A stretch of 55,647 nucleotides of DNA from Shewanella xiamenensis. Its GTDB lineage: Bacteria > Pseudomonadota > Gammaproteobacteria > Enterobacterales > Shewanellaceae. Positions within the stretch are counted from its first letter, which is position 1, and every line of letters begins with the position of its first letter. Both the position numbers and the translations under genes were made by a program. The notes beneath the pieces were generated by a model, which was not told the origin of the DNA, ran no database searches, and worked only from the letters and a program-made list of their open reading frames with translations. Where the stretch lies: contig NZ_BMOP01000024.1 in the NCBI RefSeq assembly GCF_014647135.1, positions 1 to 55,647 of the forward strand, read 5' to 3'. Positions 8,442 through 18,149 of the stretch are shown piece by piece.

Positions 8442-9620
8442 TTATAGCCTCCCTGCACTTTTGGGATAGGATTGCGGATATTTTTTGATGTGTTCTTTAA
8501 GATCGCTCAGTTGCTTTTTAAGCGCAGGCGTTGGCTTGTCGTACACGTCTTCAATAATCTCATCCAGCATAGGGATAGGTAATTTTTCCGCGACTTTAAC
8601 GGCGGCTAACACTTCTTCACGGTACTTTTCGTAACGCTGGGTATCATCGGCCTCAGCTAACCAGCCTTTATTAATCAGCCACAACTTAAAGCGTTTGACT
8701 GGATCGTGTTGTTGCCATTTCGCCTCTTCTTCTTTTGAGCGATAACCCGAAGGATCGTCAGAAGATGAGTGGGCGCCCAGACGATAAGTCATTGCTTCAA
8801 TCAACACGGGGGCATTGTGCTCAATCGCATAGGCACGCGCCTGTTGTGTCGCCGCTAACACCGCCAGCATATCGTTACCGTCGACGCGAATGGTGTGCAT
8901 GCCGTAACCCACGCCACGACTGGCAATGCCGTTACCGGCAAATTGCTCTTCCGTTGGGGTAGAAATGGCATAACCATTGTTACGGCAGAAGAAAATCACG
9001 GGGCATTTTAACACCGCCGCCATATTCAATCCGGCGTGGAAGTCACCTTCAGACGCAGCGCCTTCACCGAAATAACAGACAGCAACATTACGTTTGCCCT
9101 GCATTTTCAGGCTATAACCGACACCTGTCGCTTGCGGGATTTGCGTGGCCAATGGCGATGAGATGGTTTGGTAGTTTAACGCCGCGCTGCCATAGTGGAT
9201 TGGCATCTGGCGACCTTTACCTAAGTCCTTCTCATTGCTGAACATTTGGTTCATAAACTGTTCAGTGGTAAAGCCGCGATAACGTAGCGCAGCATGTTCA
9301 CGGTATTGCGCGAGGATCACATCTTCTTGATCAAGTGCGGCCACGCTACCGACGATCGCTGCTTCTTCACCGGTGCAGGTCATATAGAAGCTGATCCGTC
9401 CCTGACGCTGTGCGCCAAGCATACGTTCATCGAGTACTCGCGTGAACACGCAAGTATCATAAATTTTGGTGGCTAAGGCTTCATCTATTACAGGCAAAAC
9501 CGCGGTTTCATAGGTAGTGCCGTCTGCTTGTAGAATTCGAAGGATAGGAATGTGAAGCGATGCCTTATCCAAGAAGCCGACACGGTGCACTGTATCAGTG
9601 TTGAGTGTTGCTTTGCTCAT
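8442..9620 (-). CDS. bkdA1: Branched-chain 2-oxoacid dehydrogenase E1 alpha subunit
   Basis: The 392-residue protein has the thiamine diphosphate motif beginning GEGAASEGDFHAG and closing at CRNNGYA, and the phosphorylation-loop region YRLGAHSSSDDPSGYR typical of E1 alpha. It is the first gene of bkdA1-bkdA2-bkdB. The N-terminal 45 residues before the core are typical of BCKDH alpha subunits. The ribosome-binding site before the ATG is weak. A palindromic operator lies about 75 bp upstream. Confidence 0.93.
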   Translation of the reverse strand: MSKATLNTDTVHRVGFLDKASLHIPILRILQADGTTYETAVLPVIDEALATKIYDTCVFTRVLDERMLGAQRQGRISFYMTCTGEEAAIVGSVAALDQEDVILAQYREHAALRYRGFTTEQFMNQMFSNEKDLGKGRQMPIHYGSAALNYQTISSPLATQIPQATGVGYSLKMQGKRNVAVCYFGEGAASEGDFHAGLNMAAVLKCPVIFFCRNNGYAISTPTEEQFAGNGIASRGVGYGMHTIRVDGNDMLAVLAATQQARAYAIEHNAPVLIEAMTYRLGAHSSSDDPSGYRSKEEEAKWQQHDPVKRFKLWLINKGWLAEADDTQRYEKYREEVLAAVKVAEKLPIPMLDEIIEDVYDKPTPALKKQLSDLKEHIKKYPQSYPKSAGRL

Positions 9621-9694
9621 ATTGTGCTCTTGTTATCTCGTTACGCAGCAGAAGAACCACTGCGCCTAATTTATACGAATATGCCGGATGAACA

Positions 9695-9708
9695 TTACGT
9701 TAACGTAA
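9695..9708. promoter_or_regulatory. Perfect palindrome upstream of the bkd operon, possible LiuR site
   Basis: TTACGTTAACGTAA is a perfect 14-bp palindrome, 75 bp upstream of bkdA1. The ACGT-spaced half-sites resemble those reported for LiuR, the MerR-type regulator of branched-chain amino acid degradation in gammaproteobacteria. A TATAAA lies about 20 bp nearer to the gene on the minus strand. The assignment to LiuR is inference. Confidence 0.45.
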
Positions 9709-9782
9709 ACTACCTATCAACCGTTGGCACAGTTCAAACGACAACTAATCCCCTGTGGGCATGTATATAATGCTTTACAAAA

Positions 9783-10817
9783 CTATCGAACATCTGGCGC
9801 GACTGAAGGGATCAGGCAAATCACAGTGCGATTGCCGATGGGCACCTTGGCATTGGGGAAGACAATCGCTTCAAATTCCTGTTCGACTTTAATTTCCTGC
9901 CCACCCTCTCGGGCCAATACAAAGCCTTTAGGGAAAGCTCGGAAGTTTTCGACATCGGTCGCGAAGGTAAATTCAAAATCATCAAAATGTTTGTTAATCA
10001 CCCGACACACTTGATACAGATTCACCTTATCCGCTGAGAATGGCTCAAGCGCTAAGGGTTTGTCTGTGATAAGGCGCATAAACATCTCTTGGGCGGCAAT
10101 AAAACGCGTCATATCGTTTTGGCCCATGGGATACACCTTACCTAATTCAATGGTAAAGGCATCGGCGCCATACTGCTCGGAGGAAAAATAGCTAAAGGTG
10201 GTTGTCGGCTCATGGTGAAATAACACAGTATCGACGCCACTGGCCGCTAAAAACATGATTTGCTCGGCGCTGTAAGCACGGCCGGGACGATAGGGATAAA
10301 TCGCAAACTTTTCGTGTTTTGACGCCCGCATCGCCGTGTGTAAATCGTAGTGAATTCGCTGGCGCCCTGAGGCTGCGCCCTTAAAGAAGCGGTTGACATA
10401 GGCTTCTAATTTTTTTGCCCGCACCCGCTCAGGATTGACTAATCCCGGTGGATTTGAATGCTCGCCACTAAACAGACGATTCATGTTCTCGTCGATAATG
10501 CGAGTGCCATTATTAATCGCTAAAGGGTTACCAATAAGAAAGAGCGTGCGTTGTTTGGCGATGATTTTTTGTTGGAGAAGCTGTTTGATTAAGGTATTGC
10601 AGAGTTCGATGGGAGCGGTTTCATTACCGTGGACACCGCAGGAGAGAATGACATCCTTACCTTGGGCTTGTGCTGGCTCAAAGACGATGACGCCCGTGTC
10701 CCACACCTCGACTCGAGTATGTTCCCCTAAGGCGAAACTAAACTCATCCCCGAGGGTTTCAGGATTAGCGAGGGTCAGCGCGAGAAAATCCTTCGAATCT
10801 AACAGAGCTTGTAACAC
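9783..10817 (-). CDS. astE: Succinylglutamate desuccinylase
   Basis: AstE hydrolyses N-succinylglutamate to glutamate and succinate, the last step of the arginine succinyltransferase pathway. The zinc-binding pattern of the M14-like family is present: [12 protein letters not shown] supplies a His and a Glu, and HYDLHTAMR a second His. The GTG at 10817 (protein 344 residues) has AAGGAG seven bases upstream. The open frame extends 33 codons further but that part has no family similarity. The other ast genes are not in the window. It is divergent from msrA. Confidence 0.92.
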   Translation of the reverse strand: MLQALLDSKDFLALTLANPETLGDEFSFALGEHTRVEVWDTGVIVFEPAQAQGKDVILSCGVHGNETAPIELCNTLIKQLLQQKIIAKQRTLFLIGNPLAINNGTRIIDENMNRLFSGEHSNPPGLVNPERVRAKKLEAYVNRFFKGAASGRQRIHYDLHTAMRASKHEKFAIYPYRPGRAYSAEQIMFLAASGVDTVLFHHEPTTTFSYFSSEQYGADAFTIELGKVYPMGQNDMTRFIAAQEMFMRLITDKPLALEPFSADKVNLYQVCRVINKHFDDFEFTFATDVENFRAFPKGFVLAREGGQEIKVEQEFEAIVFPNAKVPIGNRTVICLIPSVAPDVR

Positions 10818-11086
10818 AGAATTCTCCTTATAATAGCGTGTTAGAGGCGAGTCGTTATGGCAATAACTGCCTGTTTCATGGCACTTATCGCTACCCGCCT
10901 TAAAAAGCGCATCCATACTAACACAAGTTTTTGGGCCGTTACTCTGTCATTCTGGTCAAACATGCGCATTTCGCGGCAAAACAACAGCATCTTAGCCGCA
11001 TTTGGATTAATTTTGTCGACACACTTGCTTTTAGGGATGAGTTTTATCACAATCCTTAGCCATCTAGACTTCTATCAGGATTTATC

Positions 11087-11566
11087 ATGGCGTTAGCAAC
11101 TTTCGGTGCCGGCTGTTTTTGGGGCGTGGAGTATTTCTTTAGACAAGTCAACGGCGTGACCAACGCGACCTGCGGCTATATGGGTGGCAATAACGAAGCG
11201 ACCACCTATGAGGAAGTCAAAAAAGGTAAGACAGGCCATGCTGAAGTCGTACAAGTAGAATTTGACCCTGCGATTGTCAGCTACGACGAGTTACTGGATG
11301 TGTTTTGGAAAAACCACAACCCGACCACGCTCAATATGCAGGGCGGCGATATTGGTACTCAATACCGCAGTACCATTTTCTTCCATGATCGTGAGCAAAA
11401 AGCGGCGGCAGAAGCCTCAAAACTGGCCTTTGCCCGTTCAGGTCGTTGGGGATTGCGTCATATCGTCACTGAGATTGTGCCGTTACAGCAATTCCATGTG
11501 GCTGAGGAATATCACCAAAACTATATCGATAAGAATAACTTACCAAGTTGCCATATCGAGTACTAA
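11087..11566 (+). CDS. msrA: Peptide methionine-S-sulfoxide reductase A
   Basis: MsrA reduces the S epimer of methionine sulfoxide in proteins. GAGCFWG carries the catalytic Cys10, and the body matches the family through GNNEATTYEEV and HQNYIDKN. At 159 residues it is of the short cytoplasmic form, without a signal peptide. AGGA precedes the ATG. The 270 bp between it and the astE start hold no convincing gene. Confidence 0.95.
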   Translation: MALATFGAGCFWGVEYFFRQVNGVTNATCGYMGGNNEATTYEEVKKGKTGHAEVVQVEFDPAIVSYDELLDVFWKNHNPTTLNMQGGDIGTQYRSTIFFHDREQKAAAEASKLAFARSGRWGLRHIVTEIVPLQQFHVAEEYHQNYIDKNNLPSCHIEY

Positions 11567-11620
11567 GCTTAGCGATTCAGCTCAAACCTGAATAATTTGA
11601 CCTTACAATCGCTGCAAATA

Positions 11621-11657
11621 AAAACGCACTCATTGGATTTCGATGAGTGCGTTTTTT
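11621..11657. terminator. Shared terminator of msrA and pgm
   Basis: AAAACGCACTCAT pairs with ATGAGTGCGTTTT around a short loop, with A and T runs on both sides. It lies between the convergent msrA and pgm and can serve both. Confidence 0.85.
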
Positions 11658-11687
11658 TATCGGTAAAAAGAATGCGTAAACGCTAAA

Positions 11688-13340
11688 TCAGGCGCTGAGG
11701 GCCTTATCGATCAGGGCTTGTGCGTCCTTAATGATATCGGCAAGATGCTGCTCACTGATAAAGCTCTCACCGTAAATCTTAAATAACGCCTCAGTGCCCG
11801 ACGGCCTCGCCGCGAACCAACCATTGGCCGTGGTCACTTTAATGCCACCAATTGAAGCATTATTACCAGGTGCATGGGTCAATACGGCCTCAATGTTCTC
11901 ACCCGCCAGCATAGTGGCGTTTAAGGTCTCGGCATTAAGCTTGGCAAATTTGGCTTTGTTCTCAAGGCTAATTGGGCTGTCGATACGCTTGTAGAAGCTT
12001 TGACCAAATTGCGCCACTAATTCTTGATGGCGTTGCCCCGGCGTTTTACCTGTGACCGCAAGCATTTCGGCTGCGAGCAGCACTAAAATAAAACCGTCCT
12101 TGTCAGTACACCAAGTCGTGCCATCACGGCGCAGGAACGCGGCGCCCGCACTCTCCTCACCGCCAAAGGCAATGGTTGCCTCAGCTAATCCATCGACAAA
12201 CCACTTAAAGCCAACGGGGACTTCAAGCAATTTTTTGCCATGGAAGGCACAGATTTTATCGATAAGCGCGCTCGATACCAATGTCTTACCAATGGCTAAG
12301 CTATCGCTCCACTCTGGTCTGTGGGTTAGCAGATAATCAATCGCTACTGCTAAATAGTGGTTGGGGTCCATCAGCCCGGTGCCCGGACACACGATGCCGT
12401 GTCTATCGTAGTCAGGATCGTTACCCACACATAAATCGAAGGATTCTTTATGGGCCAGTAAACCTGCCATCGCATAGGGAGAAGAGCAATCCATGCGGAT
12501 CTTGCCGTCCTTATCCAATGACATAAAGCTGAAGCTTGGATCGACCTTATCGTTAACTAAAGTGATATCAATGCCATAGTGCTTGGCAATCGGTGCCCAA
12601 TAATGAATACCGGAGCCGCCTAATGGATCGACACCCAGCTTAAGTTTAGCCTTAGCGATAGCATGCATATCGACCACATTGACTAAATCCGCGACATATG
12701 GGGAGATCAAATCGATGGCATGCACATAACCCGAAGCCAATGCATCTGCATAAGCGAGCTTATTAACGCCCTTGAGCGCTGCGCGCAGGTAATCATTTGC
12801 GCGGGACTCAATCCACGCAGTGATATTACCTTCAGCAGGGCCACCATGGGGTGGATTGTATTTAATCCCACCATCCTGCGGTGGATTGTGGGATGGAGTA
12901 ATAATCAAACCATCACTTAACGCGGCACCACTTAGTGCCGCCTCGCGATTTGCACAAATAATCGCATGTGACACCACAGGCGTTGGCGTAAAACCATCAT
13001 GTTGCTGGATATGCACAGTCACCTTATTGGCCGCTAACACTTCAATCGCCGACACGTAAGCCGCATAAGATAAAGCGTGGGTATCGATACCTAAAAACAG
13101 CGGGCCTTCGATATTCACCGATTGGCGATAATCGACAACGGCTTGGGTAATCGCCCAAATATGGTCTTGGTTAAAGCTCCCTTGAAATGCAGTTCCGCGA
13201 TGGCCTGAGGTCCCGAATGTCACACGCTGCTCGGCAGCATCCACATTGGGTTTGATGCTGTAATAATGGCTCATCAGCTTTGGAATATTCACCAGATCCG
13301 TCTGACTCGCGGTTTGTCCTGCCCGTTGATGTATTGCCAC
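11688..13340 (-). CDS. pgm: Phosphoglucomutase (alpha-D-glucose)
   Basis: Pgm interconverts glucose 1-phosphate and glucose 6-phosphate. All family motifs are present: FGTSGHRG near the N-terminus, the phosphoserine loop TPSHNPPQDGG, the magnesium loop NDPDYDRHG, FGGEESAGA and the phosphate-binding RPSGTE. The GTG at 13340 gives a 550-residue protein that begins VAIHQRAGQ like the E. coli enzyme. It has GGAGAGGA just upstream. The frame continues 17 codons upstream without support. The seqA-pgm order is the same as in E. coli. Confidence 0.96.
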   Translation of the reverse strand: MAIHQRAGQTASQTDLVNIPKLMSHYYSIKPNVDAAEQRVTFGTSGHRGTAFQGSFNQDHIWAITQAVVDYRQSVNIEGPLFLGIDTHALSYAAYVSAIEVLAANKVTVHIQQHDGFTPTPVVSHAIICANREAALSGAALSDGLIITPSHNPPQDGGIKYNPPHGGPAEGNITAWIESRANDYLRAALKGVNKLAYADALASGYVHAIDLISPYVADLVNVVDMHAIAKAKLKLGVDPLGGSGIHYWAPIAKHYGIDITLVNDKVDPSFSFMSLDKDGKIRMDCSSPYAMAGLLAHKESFDLCVGNDPDYDRHGIVCPGTGLMDPNHYLAVAIDYLLTHRPEWSDSLAIGKTLVSSALIDKICAFHGKKLLEVPVGFKWFVDGLAEATIAFGGEESAGAAFLRRDGTTWCTDKDGFILVLLAAEMLAVTGKTPGQRHQELVAQFGQSFYKRIDSPISLENKAKFAKLNAETLNATMLAGENIEAVLTHAPGNNASIGGIKVTTANGWFAARPSGTEALFKIYGESFISEQHLADIIKDAQALIDKALSA

Positions 13341-13409
13341 CTGATCCTCTCCTACTGGAAAATCGGTTATTAAATGGAAACGCCGCATCATTGCGGCGTC
13401 GATAAGTCG

Positions 13410-13961
13410 TTATACGCGTTCGGCAATGCCGTTGGCGATTTGGGCATCACAGCCCAATTGCACCAAGGCCTCGGCTAAAATTGTCCGTTTTTTTGCAGTA
13501 TTGTTGTTGGTCGTTACCCAAAATCCGGTATTACCGATTTCCTTCGGATTTGCGGTGGCGCTAGCCTTGAGTAACTCCTCACGAGAGCGCGCAAAGTAGA
13601 GACGATCGCGCCCTTGGATCTGTAAAATTTGCGAAAACTGGGCTTTGTTAAGTTGATACAAGCTCTCGAGCAAAAATAAGAAGCGGCCCACCGCGCCTTT
13701 TTGTTGTTCTAACTTATGTTCATCAACCAATTGATTAAAATCGATGACAGACTCGAAGCTTTCTACTTGCGGAACGCTCTGTGGCTCAGGCGTTACCACC
13801 TCTAAACTCGGTTGGCTGATAGACTGTGGCTGTGACTGTTCAACCGCATCGACGGACAGGCCGAGTAATCGACGGAGAATATCAGAGGCACTCTCACCAA
13901 TACGTTCCGTTTTGCTGGCAATATGACGATAGAGCTCTTCATCCACTTCGATGTATTTCAT
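13410..13961 (-). CDS. seqA: Replication negative modulator SeqA
   Basis: SeqA binds newly replicated hemimethylated GATC sites, sequesters the origin and organises the nascent chromosome. The N-terminal oligomerisation helix (MKYIEVDEELYRHIA, 1-35) and the C-terminal DNA-binding domain (about 110-183) are conserved, including NTGFWVTTNNNT, which contacts methylated adenine. A glutamine/proline-rich linker of about 35 residues joins them. At 183 residues it is the usual length. The gene is followed by pgm 69 bp on. The 294 bp to the divergent ybfF hold promoters only. Confidence 0.96.
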   Translation of the reverse strand: MKYIEVDEELYRHIASKTERIGESASDILRRLLGLSVDAVEQSQPQSISQPSLEVVTPEPQSVPQVESFESVIDFNQLVDEHKLEQQKGAVGRFLFLLESLYQLNKAQFSQILQIQGRDRLYFARSREELLKASATANPKEIGNTGFWVTTNNNTAKKRTILAEALVQLGCDAQIANGIAERV

Positions 13962-14255
13962 AACCTTATTATCCTTTGTTATTCGATAGGCTTACCGAAA
14001 AAGTGCACCACAGGCGATCCTAGCAAAGGATCTGTGCGATCGTTGCCTCAGTGTATCTATCTCTATCAATCTGATAAAGCATCATTAATCTAAAAATGCG
14101 TGAAATCGCACATCAAATTAGCACAACGATGTTAATCGCTGAAAAAGCCAGCAAGTTGAAGGTTCTTAATTTCAAAACCGCCACAAGACTTGTCAAACTT
14201 AACGCATTGAAGGCACAATTCGCGCAACGTTAGGTACCATAGCACAGGCTATTCC

Positions 14256-15032
14256 ATGAATTTTGTATCTTCTGGTCAAGGAGAAGCTGTCCTCCTTATC
14301 CATGGTCTCTTTGGCAATTTAGATAATCTTAAAGGCTTAGGTCAAGTTATCGAAACCCATCATCAAGTCATCCGCGTTGATGTACCTAATCACGGCTTAA
14401 GTGAACATTGGCAACAGATGGATTACCCAAGCTTAGCGAAAGCGATGGTGGATTTACTCGATGATCTCAAGCTTGAGCGCGTGCATATTATGGGACATTC
14501 CATGGGTGGGAAAATTGCCATGGCAACGGCCCTAGCCTATCCAGAACGCATCATCAGCATGGTTGCCGCTGATATTGCCCCAGTTGCTTATCAGCCACGC
14601 CATGATGCGGTATTTGCCGCACTCGAAAGTTTGCCACTTGAAGGCCACACCGATCGCCGTTTTGCCTTGGCCCATTTAACCCATAGCGGCATTGATGAAG
14701 CGACAGCCCAATTTCTTCTCAAAAATTTGCAACGGACTGAGACAGGATTTCGTTGGAAAATGAATTTAAGCGGCTTAAAAGCGTGTTATCCCAATATAAT
14801 TGGTTGGCATAATCTTGTAGAAGAAAAGCGCCAAACTTACCACGGCCCCAGCCTCTTTATCCGCGGAGGAGACTCAAACTATGTCACTGGTGAACATAGA
14901 AATGCCATCATGACGCAATTCCCATTGGCGCAAGCAAAAACCCTTGAAGGGTGTGGCCATTGGTTACATGCGCAAAAACCTACCATTTTTAACCGGATTG
15001 TGTCTGAATTTATTGACAAACACACGGTGTAA
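14256..15032 (+). CDS. ybfF: Alpha/beta-hydrolase esterase YbfF
   Basis: This 258-residue alpha/beta hydrolase has the oxyanion segment LIHGLFGN, the nucleophile elbow GHSMGGK and the catalytic histidine in GCGHWLHAQKP. E. coli YbfF is an acyl-CoA/short-chain ester hydrolase, and the divergent ybfF/seqA arrangement is conserved. The natural substrate is not known. Confidence 0.9.
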   Translation: MNFVSSGQGEAVLLIHGLFGNLDNLKGLGQVIETHHQVIRVDVPNHGLSEHWQQMDYPSLAKAMVDLLDDLKLERVHIMGHSMGGKIAMATALAYPERIISMVAADIAPVAYQPRHDAVFAALESLPLEGHTDRRFALAHLTHSGIDEATAQFLLKNLQRTETGFRWKMNLSGLKACYPNIIGWHNLVEEKRQTYHGPSLFIRGGDSNYVTGEHRNAIMTQFPLAQAKTLEGCGHWLHAQKPTIFNRIVSEFIDKHTV

Positions 15033-15133
15033 ATGACAACGATTCTCGACCTAAATCATATAGCCGACACCTTGTTGATGTGATATATTCGCGCCTCTTT
15101 TAGCCTTAGAACACTCTAGAGGACTAAGAAAGT

Positions 15134-15355
15134 ATGTTATCTCAGTACATGGAACAAATTGAGACCATCGGCTTGAACCTGTTTTTTGCCGCGATATTTT
15201 TCTTTATCGGCATGGCCATCCACGATGTGCTAAAACAAGGTAACGTACCGAAATTCGGTCGATTTATTGTTTGGTTAGTGTTATTTCTCGGCTGCGCCGG
15301 GTTTATTGCAAAAGGTATTATCCAGATGTCTTGGGAAGGTTCAGGCATCGGTTAA
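15134..15355 (+). CDS. Small inner-membrane protein, DUF2788-like
   Basis: The 73-residue protein has two predicted membrane helices, about 14-32 (NLFFAAIFFFIGMAIHDVL) and 45-63. The short charged link contains KQGNVPKFGR. It matches my recollection of the DUF2788 family found before ybfE-fldA in gammaproteobacteria. Function is unknown. It probably begins an operon with ybfE, which starts 11 bases after its stop. Confidence 0.75.
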   Translation: MLSQYMEQIETIGLNLFFAAIFFFIGMAIHDVLKQGNVPKFGRFIVWLVLFLGCAGFIAKGIIQMSWEGSGIG

Positions 15356-15366
15356 ACAATAAGAAC

Positions 15367-15639
15367 ATGGCAAAAGAAGCAACAGATAGAACGACCATTG
15401 ACCTTTTTGCCAATGAAAAGCGACGGGGACGCCCACGTAGCAATCCTTTGTCCCGTAGCCAGCAACTTAAGGTCAATAAGCGCAACCAGATCCAGCGGGA
15501 TAAAGCCAAAGGATTAAAGCGAATAGAGTTAAAGGTGTCACAAGATTTATATGACGCCTTGAATGAGCGGGCATTGGCCAGTAACATCAGCCGAAGCCAG
15601 TTAATCGAATTAATTCTTCAGCAAAAAATAGAATGCTGA
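15367..15639 (+). CDS. ybfE: YbfE family small DNA-binding-like protein
   Basis: The 90-residue protein starts MAKEATDRTTIDLFA, almost identical to E. coli YbfE (MAKEQTDRTTLDLFA). It has a basic GRPRSNPLSR segment and a C-terminal ribbon-helix-helix-like region (ELKVSQDLYDALNERA). In E. coli ybfE is LexA-regulated and lies upstream of fldA, as here. I see no clear SOS box in front. The ATG at 15367 is chosen because the family similarity begins there, although its ribosome-binding site is weak. Confidence 0.9.
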   Translation: MAKEATDRTTIDLFANEKRRGRPRSNPLSRSQQLKVNKRNQIQRDKAKGLKRIELKVSQDLYDALNERALASNISRSQLIELILQQKIEC

Positions 15640-15694
15640 GCAATCAATAGCAGCAAGATTAACGTATAAGTGAACTAGACATAAAGGATAGACA

Positions 15695-16222
15695 ATGGCA
15701 ACTGTAGGTCTTTTTTTCGGTAGCGACACAGGCAACACCGAAGCTGTCGCCAAGATGATCCAGAAGAAACTGGGTAAGAAAATGGTTGAGGTGAAAGATA
15801 TCGCCAAAAGTACCAAAGAACAGATCGCAGAATACGACCTGCTGCTGTTCGGTATCCCAACCTGGTATTATGGTGAAGCACAGTGTGACTGGGATGACTT
15901 TTTTCCTGAGTTAGAACAGATTGATTTTACAGACAAACTGGTTGCTATTTTCGGTTGTGGTGATCAAGAAGACTACGCGGAATATTTCCTCGATGCCATG
16001 GGCATGATTGGCGATATCGTTCAAGCCCGTGGTGGTATTATCATTGGACATTGGCCTACTGCAGGTTACAACTTCGAAGCTTCTAAAGGCTTAGTGGATG
16101 ACGATCACTTCATCGGTTTAGGGATTGACGAAGACCGTCAACCAGAACTGACCGAAGAGCGTGTTGATGCTTGGGTCAAACAAATCTACGAAGAAATGTG
16201 TTTAGCAGAACTCGAAGACTAA
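15695..16222 (+). CDS. fldA: Flavodoxin I
   Basis: The 175-residue long-chain flavodoxin has the FMN phosphate loop GSDTGNTEAVAK at residues 8-19 and the aromatic isoalloxazine loops around PTWYYGEAQ and GCGDQEDYAEYF. It carries low-potential electrons in the cytoplasm, replacing ferredoxin, for example for IspG/H, BioB or MetH-type enzymes. In enterobacteria fur follows fldA; here fur is absent and a terminator follows. Confidence 0.96.
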   Translation: MATVGLFFGSDTGNTEAVAKMIQKKLGKKMVEVKDIAKSTKEQIAEYDLLLFGIPTWYYGEAQCDWDDFFPELEQIDFTDKLVAIFGCGDQEDYAEYFLDAMGMIGDIVQARGGIIIGHWPTAGYNFEASKGLVDDDHFIGLGIDEDRQPELTEERVDAWVKQIYEEMCLAELED

Positions 16223-16246
16223 GCCTAGTTTCATCGAGTGAGCTCT

Positions 16247-16278
16247 GTAAAAAAAGTGGCCAATGCCGCTTTTTTTAC
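16247..16278 (+). terminator. Terminator of the ybfE-fldA unit
   Basis: GTAAAAAAAGTGGC pairs with GCCGCTTTTTTTAC around CAAT, with one G-T pair. It lies 25 bp past fldA and 17 bp before earP. Confidence 0.85.
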
Positions 16279-16295
16279 ATTTGTTATCCACGTAA

Positions 16296-17498
16296 ATGAA
16301 AGCGATATTTCCAATGGTAGCTCCCCAACATCCCCACTGGGATATCTTCTGTACTGTCGTCGATAACTACGGTGATATTGGCGTTACTTGGCGTTTAGCC
16401 AAACAGTTAGTCAATGAATATCAGATCCCAATTAAGCTTTGGGTCGATGACTTAAACAGTTTTTCGCATATTTTACCGACCCTTGACCCTAACCTCACTT
16501 GCCAGATTTTTCATGGCGTGACTATCCTTCATTGGACTACGCCCTTACCTTTGGTATATGAGCCAGGCGAAGTGTTAATTGAAGCCTTCGCCTGCGAATT
16601 ACCCGATGTAGTGAAGCAACAACTTGCTGAACTGCATATTAAAACACCAAAATCTGTGCCTTTATGGCTTAATTTAGAGTATTTAAGCGCAGAAGATTGG
16701 GTAGATGGCTGCCATGGTTTACCCTCGATGCAGGCAAGCGGCATTAGAAAGTACTTCTTTTTCCCGGGCTTTACACCTAAGACGGGTGGACTGATTTGTG
16801 AGCGAGAGCTATTTGCCGAGCGCGATGCATGGCAACAGGATAGCGCCAATAAGCTGCAATTATTTGACCGTCTTGGTCTTAAGGATATTGAAGCGCAAGA
16901 TACTGTCTATAGCGTCTTTAGTTATGAAACCGAGTCGCTCCCAGCCTTATGTGAACTCTGGCAAGCCACGGCCAAACGCGATGCAAAAATTCACGCCCTT
17001 ATCCCAAAAGGCCGCAGCTTAAACAGTTTGCAGCACATATTGCCCTGCCCTATAGAGGAATTAATACCTGGGCAGCAAATTAAACTGGGGGATTTAACCC
17101 TGCATATCTTGCCGATGACCGATCAACAGGGATTTGACCGCCTACTATGGAGCTGCGACGTTAATATTGTCCGCGGTGAAGATAGCTTCTTACGGGCCCA
17201 ATGGGCGGCAAAACCTTTTATTTGGCATATTTATCCGCAAGAAGATGATTATCATCTAATAAAATTAGAAGCTTTTATTCGACTTTACTGCGATAATCTG
17301 CCCCCTGATATTGCTGACACTTGGTCTAAATTGAACGTTGCATTTAACCAAGGAGAGCAATCCGCCGTGAAAACTCACTGGCAAAACCTAAATCCAGTCT
17401 GTTTGCCACTCTTACAACATGCTAAAGAATGGCCAATTGACGCAATAAATGCTGCAGATCTTGCAACTCGGCTAGTCCAATTTGTGAAAAAAAGCTAA
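16296..17498 (+). CDS. earP: EF-P arginine rhamnosyltransferase EarP
   Basis: EarP transfers rhamnose from dTDP-rhamnose to Arg32 of elongation factor P, which activates EF-P. The signature [17 protein letters not shown] contains the two aspartates (D23 and D27 here) that correspond to the essential pair near the N-terminus of the known enzymes. [20 protein letters not shown] near the C-terminus matches the nucleotide-sugar site of this GT-B fold. The start at 16296 lacks a good ribosome-binding site; the ATG six codons later is equally possible. efp follows 44 bp downstream. Confidence 0.93.
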   Translation: MKAIFPMVAPQHPHWDIFCTVVDNYGDIGVTWRLAKQLVNEYQIPIKLWVDDLNSFSHILPTLDPNLTCQIFHGVTILHWTTPLPLVYEPGEVLIEAFACELPDVVKQQLAELHIKTPKSVPLWLNLEYLSAEDWVDGCHGLPSMQASGIRKYFFFPGFTPKTGGLICERELFAERDAWQQDSANKLQLFDRLGLKDIEAQDTVYSVFSYETESLPALCELWQATAKRDAKIHALIPKGRSLNSLQHILPCPIEELIPGQQIKLGDLTLHILPMTDQQGFDRLLWSCDVNIVRGEDSFLRAQWAAKPFIWHIYPQEDDYHLIKLEAFIRLYCDNLPPDIADTWSKLNVAFNQGEQSAVKTHWQNLNPVCLPLLQHAKEWPIDAINAADLATRLVQFVKKS

Positions 17499-17542
17499 GA
17501 TGCTGCGCTGATATAGAAAATCGACATATAGGAAATTGTGTA

Positions 17543-18103
17543 ATGAAAACTGCTCATGAAATCCGTCCTGGTAACGTGATCATGTTTGAAGGCAGCCCAT
17601 GGGTTGTACAGAAAACAGAAACAACTCGTTCTGGCCGTAACGCTGCCATCGTTAAGTTAAAGCTGAAAAACTTACTGCTTAACTCTGGTACTGAAACCAC
17701 TTTTAAAGGTGAAGATAAGTTAGACGATATTATCCTAGATCGTCTGGATTGTACTTATTCTTACTTTGCTGATCCTATGTATGTATTCATGGATGCAGAA
17801 TACAACCAATACGACGTAGAAGCTGAAAACTTAGGTGATGCAGCAGCTTACATCGTTGACGGTATGGAAGAAACTTGCCAAGTGACTTTCTACGAAGGCA
17901 AAGCAATTTCTGTTGAAATGCCAACCACTATCGTACGTGAAGTGATCTACACTGAGCCATCAGCTCGTGGCGACACTTCAGGTAAAGTAATGAAGCCAGC
18001 AACTATCACTGGTGGCGGCACTATCAGCGTGGCTGACTTTGTGAAAGTTGGCGACAAGATTGAAATCGATACCCGTACTGGCGAATTTAAAAAGCGCGTA
18101 TAA
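17543..18103 (+). CDS. efp: Translation elongation factor P, arginine-32 type
   Basis: EF-P rescues ribosomes stalled at polyproline. The 186-residue protein has three beta-barrel domains. The tip of domain I reads TTRSGRNAA with arginine at position 32 instead of the lysine modified in E. coli. Arg32 EF-Ps are rhamnosylated by EarP, encoded just upstream, as shown for S. oneidensis and Pseudomonas. The lysine-modifying enzymes EpmA/B should therefore not act on it. Confidence 0.97.
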   Translation: MKTAHEIRPGNVIMFEGSPWVVQKTETTRSGRNAAIVKLKLKNLLLNSGTETTFKGEDKLDDIILDRLDCTYSYFADPMYVFMDAEYNQYDVEAENLGDAAAYIVDGMEETCQVTFYEGKAISVEMPTTIVREVIYTEPSARGDTSGKVMKPATITGGGTISVADFVKVGDKIEIDTRTGEFKKRV

Positions 18104-18122
18104 CCGCCTTTTTCCGCCAAAG

Positions 18123-18149
18123 AAAGCCAGTGTCCGCACTGGCTTTTTT
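18123..18149. terminator. Shared terminator of efp and cheB
   Basis: AAGCCAGTG and CACTGGCTT pair around TCCG with a T run after it on the plus strand. It abuts the cheB stop codon, so it may end both convergent units. Confidence 0.75.

Noticed and set aside
10857..11096. 79-codon hydrophobic frame between astE and msrA
   Set aside because: It overlaps the astE promoter region and the msrA start, has a poor ribosome-binding site spacing and matches no family.
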